From NCBI GenBank assembly GCA_009469665.1, contig SSTB01000030.1:1-24692 (forward strand): a stretch of 24,692 nucleotides of DNA. The letters are read 5' to 3'. The notes beneath the pieces are model-generated. The model searched no databases. It was not told the origin of the DNA and saw only the letters and a program-made list of their open reading frames with translations. Made by a program: the position numbers and the translations under genes. The DNA is from Azonexaceae bacterium (GTDB taxonomy: Bacteria; Pseudomonadota; Gammaproteobacteria; Burkholderiales; Rhodocyclaceae). Positions 23,301-24,692 of this stretch are shown piece after piece. Numbering within the stretch: the stretch's first letter is position 1; every line of letters begins with the position of its first letter.

Positions 23301-23384
23301 GCTTCCTGGTCGGAATTTTTGTCCACCGGCCAGGGCATCGGCGGTTTGGTGCCCTTCGCCAGCGAAGCGGCCTACCTGCGTTGA
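14358..23384 (+). CDS. giant RTX protein with N-terminal class-3 lipase domain
   Basis: The product is 3008 aa. Residues 1 to about 430 form an alpha/beta hydrolase of lipase class 3 type: nucleophile Ser152 in VTGYSLGGHLATAF, with Asp357 (NQYDLVG) and His426 (DTHSLVLI) as likely triad partners. A helical linker follows to about 690. Ca2+-binding nonapeptides (GGxGxDxLx) occur in blocks near 698-796, 950-1058 (Asn-rich), 1126-1285, 1388-1428, 1526-1583, 1680-1740, 2071-2148 and 2786-2825. Between some blocks are haemolysin-related segments (for example 1285-1375). Two cadherin-like modules with WSDWTS and WGAWTS lie at about 2268-2485, and a DGS-rich stretch at 2608-2785. There is no N-terminal signal peptide, and the C-terminus fits a type I secretion signal. 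No ABC exporter, fusion protein or TolC gene is in the window. Predicted: a secreted or surface-bound Ca2+-dependent lipase/phospholipase. Confidence 0.92.
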   Translation: MPTIADYLKYANLQMAAEAFLVDGLGIPLTGTEFTRALTTGNNHASRFTSSEAAKFVDPATGWTLLDQRANTATGFSGTLFVNNQTGELVVSFRSTEFIDDAARDNEATNKLEIGDFGFAFGQLADMEQWYAELKRAGGPLKGKAFSVTGYSLGGHLATAFNLLHPGAAAQVITFNGAGIGKIGDGSLESTYGGLPRMVARFQELLNQARDTGNLEAKFTTPEALTAYRAIKSLIAANRGVPTAAMDSAIPRNEWANLSSLAQQELTRLGNALATAAKVAGEAARVPLLSSGGVEASSPKDVPLAEIAAASLDYQLAVRLTSAEFSTEALSIPVSAANIWFGKTRGEGASSITNQYDLVGTETTTIPTGMVSNCQYHYGIDAHVFIEDQPLYRGNAPSEAAKTSRANSGVKLFVSGYNENDFGDTHSLVLIVDSLNVQNLLKTLAPESSQDQIETLFKAASAARARSDAGTQGKAEGDVLENILDGLSRLFLAVDPLTRNDNARNGDDLLTGNTWADPDHRARFYTALDAVARTIQDGELAGKLTLSLPEAALATAARTDFAAFLTLLTGSPVALRAKTGEEEAVNAALGAVWADVDGIDVYAGWLADQALTQAERAAGLGNTTDAFLQDRAAYLGWVSTANLSNLPETSGRTVIDTRPFDFQEVRNREFTQLDASPGLGHTYFVRGSIIGGTSRIIFGAGDADALTGGHEADHLYGGAGDDTLSGAQGNDWLEGQSGADTLLGGEGRDTLLGGAGDDLLEGGSEADLLRGGAGDDTLWGGGGSDTLAGGLGDDTYTLIAGDGMDWIEDADGEGRIRLGDVVIGDAAGAIAYVGPRVWRQTIGNVLINYVLSTAVDSQGATRDFLTLQSSAGIGAYLTQWTQGALGITLPGAPVLVDPLPDTVPLETVHRTLTGIPDVVYTGYILAEGNQEVSAGADPLFTDPWRNPLGVSGNNLITGSTGNDVLGSGHGNSVLIGHGGQDLLFVLDGNSRLYAGDETDLATALEQSRSASATGAPGSVFLTGNGNSTVVGSSGNDLMLLGNGNHVAVLGPGNNLLVTGVDAFVPNNVTTLGWSVTASSDNPLDIDIDWGRVMLDGRGPLLPEAYDGNVAYQQTVGSIEEVRIHAPGSGNNVIYAGTGQDTILLGNGSNLVIGGAGRTTVFGGTGADTVYGGTGNLAAAGRGGDDSLIGGTGNDLLLGGGGNDALFGGYGNDRLEGDGALTPAGLSGDDVLDGGAGDDVLFGNEGQDTLAGGSGEDRLYGGEGNDTLTGGSGMDVLRGEAGDDTYVFALGDSRPNALGETDTVDDALGTNRIVLEGVGSGSTGNGDLVITREGEALLLSRGQDRIFVLGGFTGAVASYGFADGSSLGYREMIARYGQFNASQTTTQAGADLVGGARNDTLVASGGGSTLRGGRGDDVLAGDGGNNTYAFAWGDGRDRLVDTSPRTDAAGSALPNTLRFDAGVSAADLRLRLEGNALVVALGDDGAGGEVWIEGVSPENPWAAPIERFVFADGSVLGLAELLGDGFSGTEADEVLWGTPAADRLDGGGGRDTILAGEGDDTLSGGAGDDVLAGGAGADCFVIDGLGDDTVQDFMAGDRMVFGEGIWPEGLTARATTGSDGRPALRLALGEGSVVLEGGFAAPAGTFAFADGQNLSLVEVLQRGTAQRTTLVCSGGNFVFSATAADTLTASGGDDTLSAWGDGAQLLGGSGESLLEAHGDGSTLVGGSGHDTLSAWGDDCVLVSGPGVVEMVSAGQNTRYVLYPGTSATLHDAGRGAATLWLPETLALTDFSVSRAGDDLLLAARSGGTLVTLQGYFSAPAEERGWVVLGGDGSARLLDDWVGSELAAGDYAADVAAAEDAFAAGLAADLQTRGRRGAALGGLAGLDAGEGVEVPSLGYSVPVGSYRFGGLTQDSAALAAGETRLSPSLEDEVAVTTVRQTVSYTIPGYSVSTTLPGASRIVSLPLGSLPPVASGATVSLLGHVGVAGGQTLYFQAGDHPELDPRFQGGAGVSSRYLVRYPGTQETLSVASSSGTRTAEVQQALVERNVTLHRLTGDDADHTVLAESPFFGTLRLGAGDDVVNLGSSAAEAGDWLSGGGGMPSFAALRAQGMGAFVSAGGGNDTIVGTDGNDGLAAGSGHDVLDGGRGADTYYAPLAADSLTVIRDSGDPQPHVDFMMYGGFPLDTLVLPDGVRPEDLSVAVFDDPENPGLQLLQIRYQEGNILVAFAPPPSPGWTGLATEAGLGVERFQFADGTVLSREALIARAAALSNASAPTVALAGWDVQAGETLAVAGLLTAVDADGNGLARIQARLEGSGDGALLLDGVAQEAGALLDLAIADVNDLAYRGGGAGSENQLFIRAFDGGRWSDWTSSRLAVRTGATVLAPEQDTATNFVPVLLAGYISAQSPVGAAIQRFEILDRRDGAGRVLLDGLLPDEASFVVAAENLERVRFLAMAAGEPDTVMIRADDGAGWGAWTSLALAGEDEGVVLRAGTAGERVEGGSAEGILVARADNTLASGSGRQTFFLGLGSGTTQLYSSARADPDVIRFGAGVTLESIRARVSGNDLVLEFGSQGDRAIVHNFQGGVAGGACLIGSFETCDAGYATFSRSALGETHWRSFDAEGNPLADAWTRSNGTVGQDRYFEDGSRERTLSYSAGAVRYESVEMRSADGSTHSVRQGSDGSQQVEDFDARTGAVHSTGVVVRSDSRMSYDKSGSGTGDWASLITTTYANGSSSAFSNAHSADGTNRSGWQLADGSAGYDVRDSSGRQIATGTVSADGRATLRTGGNSLLTGSAAADTLNGGAGNDFLAGGRGDDRVSLGAGRDLVAFNAGDGHDRIVLGSDGGDSVSLGGVSFDSDLWFSRSGNDLVLGVSEEDSLTFEDWYAAGSRRGITSLQIIAPAVMAASWPESSPVTRFDFQDLVDHFDAAQHESPGLQAWNFPRSLLEASAEGSAENALGGGLAFHFGRHGNFAGVSMASAQSVASWSEFLSTGQGIGGLVPFASEAAYLR
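19437..19564 (+). repeat. 20-bp exact direct repeat, 108-bp unit, within the RTX gene
   Basis: The 20-mer ACCCTGTCCGCCTGGGGCGA occurs at 19437-19456 and 19545-19564, spaced by 108 bases, exactly four nonapeptides. Both encode DTLSAWGD. The DNA identity suggests a recent tandem copy of a four-repeat unit. Confidence 0.75.
20643..20651 (+). other. G9 homopolymer in the RTX coding sequence
   Basis: Nine G bases in a row encode part of LSGGGGMP at about residue 2097. It is the longest single-base run I noticed in the window. Slippage by one base would truncate the protein before its last RTX block and secretion signal. Confidence 0.7.
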
Positions 23385-23390
23385 ACCCAC

Positions 23391-24560
23391 TTGGGCCGCA
23401 TCCTGTTCGCCTGGGAACTCGGGCTCAATCGGGGGCACGCGGCCCGCATCGCCCCGCTGGCGGCGGCCCTCACCGCGGCGGGGCACGAGGTCCGCATCGC
23501 CGCCCGTGATCCTTCGGCCTTCGAGAGTTTCGCATTGTCCGCCGCCCTCCCCTGCGCCGCGGCGCCTCGGGCTCCCCGCCCTGCTGCGGCACGTGGCACC
23601 GCGGCCGGGTACGCGGGCATTCTCCTGGCCCAGGGCTGGCATGAGCCCGCCGGTCTGGCCGCGCTCGTTGCGGCCTGGCAGGGAATGTTCAGAGCCTGTG
23701 ACAGCGACCTCGTCATCCTCGACCACGCACCGACGGCAGGCGTGGCCGCGCGTCTGCTGGGGCTACCCACCCTAGCCCTGGGCAACGGCTTCGAACTGCC
23801 GCCCTGGCCGTTGCCGCCGTTTCCCGGGGCGACGCCCGAGGCCGCCCGGCAGGAAGAAGCCTGCGCCCTGGCGGCCCTGCGAGGCGCCACAGGGCAGCGA
23901 ATCGAAGGTCTGCCGCAAACCCTCGGCGAGTTGCTCGCCACCGGCCCCCGCGCCCTGCTGACCTTCGCCGAGTTGGACCATTACGGTCCGCGCGATACCG
24001 CAGCTTACTTCGGCCCCCTCTTCGATCTCTCGCCCCGCCCGCGGGCGGACTGGCTGCCAGGCCCCGGGCCCCGGATATTCGCGGTTGTGCAGCCCGATCT
24101 GCCTGGCGTTGACGCCATTATTGCGGGCCTGGCAGCGAGCGACTTGAACGTGCTGGCCTACGCCCCGGGGCCGGGTGCGGGCAAGGGCGGAGGCGACTCC
24201 GGCCGCGTCCGCCGGACGGAAAAATTGATCGATCTGGCTCCGCTGCTGGGTGAAGCAGACCTGTTGTTCAGCTACGGCGCAGAGGCGACGACACTGCGTT
24301 TTCTGCTGGCGGGGGTTCCGGCCCTGACCCTGCCGTTCCACCAGGAGGCGGCCATGGCAGCCCGGCGCCAGGAGGCTCTGGGCGTCACTGTGAGCCTGCG
24401 CGGAAACCCCGGGTCCCGTGGCATTGCGGCCGCCCTGCGACAGGCGGTGGCCATGCCCGAGTTGCGGCGGGCCGCTCAGGCGTTTGCGGCGCGCCATGGG
24501 GCATGGTCGGTGGAGGCATGCGTGCGCAGCCTCCTGGCACGGGTCGAGGAACTTCTGTGA
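23391..24560 (+). CDS. GT-B fold glycosyltransferase (MGT/UGT-like)
   Basis: The 389-aa product starts directly with a Rossmann strand and loop, RILFAWELGLNRGHAARIAP, followed by LAAALTAAGHEV, as in UDP-sugar-dependent GT1/GT28-type enzymes. The C-terminal half has LLGEADLLFSYGAEATTLRF and GVPALTLPFHQEAAMAARR (about 285-330), the nucleotide-sugar binding region. Donor and acceptor are unknown; it could glycosylate a lipid, a polysaccharide or the RTX protein. The start is a TTG six bases after the RTX stop. It is in the same frame as the RTX gene, and the only codons between the TGA and this TTG are ACC and CAC, so no earlier start exists. No Shine-Dalgarno is visible, so expression probably depends on coupling to the RTX gene. 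It ends convergently to a cytochrome gene. Confidence 0.82.
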   Translation: MGRILFAWELGLNRGHAARIAPLAAALTAAGHEVRIAARDPSAFESFALSAALPCAAAPRAPRPAAARGTAAGYAGILLAQGWHEPAGLAALVAAWQGMFRACDSDLVILDHAPTAGVAARLLGLPTLALGNGFELPPWPLPPFPGATPEAARQEEACALAALRGATGQRIEGLPQTLGELLATGPRALLTFAELDHYGPRDTAAYFGPLFDLSPRPRADWLPGPGPRIFAVVQPDLPGVDAIIAGLAASDLNVLAYAPGPGAGKGGGDSGRVRRTEKLIDLAPLLGEADLLFSYGAEATTLRFLLAGVPALTLPFHQEAAMAARRQEALGVTVSLRGNPGSRGIAAALRQAVAMPELRRAAQAFAARHGAWSVEACVRSLLARVEELL

Positions 24561-24594
24561 GCCTCGCCCGGGCGCTCCCGACCCGCCCGCCGGC

Positions 24595-24692
24595 CTACAG
24601 GGCCAGAATCCAGCTCACCAGGAGACGGGTTTCGCCTTCGGTGATGGCGACCGCGTTGGGGGGCATGGCGATGCCGCTCACCTTGCCTCGCC
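24595..24692 (-). CDS. class I cytochrome c, C-terminal fragment
   Basis: On the minus strand the last 31 codons before a TAG at 24597-24595 read SGIAMPPNAVAITEGETRLLV and then SWILAL. The Met-Pro-Pro motif with the axial haem ligand and a closing helix ending in WIL-L is typical of small c-type cytochromes of the c5/c551 type. The CXXCH haem site would lie outside the window, so the call rests on the C-terminal motif. The gene is convergent with the glycosyltransferase, 34 bases apart, with no clear terminator between. Confidence 0.75.
   Translation of the reverse strand, partial: RGKVSGIAMPPNAVAITEGETRLLVSWILAL

Noticed and set aside
11654..24692. Attachment-site repeat of the tRNA-Ser 3' end
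   Set aside because: No second copy of the last bases of the tRNA and no integrase or transposase was found in the window.

Overview
The window is about 24.7 kb of GC-rich bacterial chromosome. Most ORFs look betaproteobacterial. The minus-strand cluster pyrG-kdsA-eno-ftsB is the standard order in that class, and the lysC and mutS proteins fit too. A Rhodocyclales-like host (Dechloromonas/Azonexus/Azoarcus group) is my best guess, but the assignment rests on synteny and protein style, not on a search.

Left part (1-9137), housekeeping. A truncated gene recognisable as selO runs off the left edge on the minus strand and is divergent from mutS. mutS overlaps by ATGA a small exported calcineurin-like phosphoesterase. 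Convergent to these is the bcp-slyD pair (also an ATGA overlap). Upstream on the same strand lies the pyrG-kdsA-eno-ftsB operon, with pyrG and kdsA overlapping by ATGA. A roughly 95-bp imperfect inverted repeat of GAGGGGTGAGG type separates eno from ftsB.

Middle (9138-11797). An AcuC-like histone-deacetylase-family hydrolase is divergent from pyrG. It is followed by lysC and a complete tRNA-Ser(GCU), which has a very good sigma70 promoter and a rho-independent terminator.

Right part (11798-24692), accessory region starting directly after the tRNA terminator. Two paralogous envelope proteins of unknown function (334 and about 277 aa) are each preceded by a copy of the same 64-bp promoter module, which contains the 10-bp palindrome TGATATATCA. 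The second copy drives a compact run with almost no spacing: a 50-aa ORF, ATGA overlap, the exported paralogue, 1-bp gap, a giant 3008-aa class-3 lipase/RTX protein, 6-bp gap, then a GT-B glycosyltransferase starting at TTG. The giant protein has an N-terminal alpha/beta hydrolase with GYSLGGH, many blocks of Ca2+-binding nonapeptides, cadherin-like modules and a C-terminus typical of type I secretion substrates. No secretion genes are present in the window. The end of a c-type cytochrome gene enters from the right edge.

The most interesting candidate system is this lipase-RTX protein together with its pair of envelope paralogues, which share a duplicated operator/promoter. The arrangement resembles a secreted lipolytic toxin with cognate protective or accessory periplasmic proteins, but that role is inferred.
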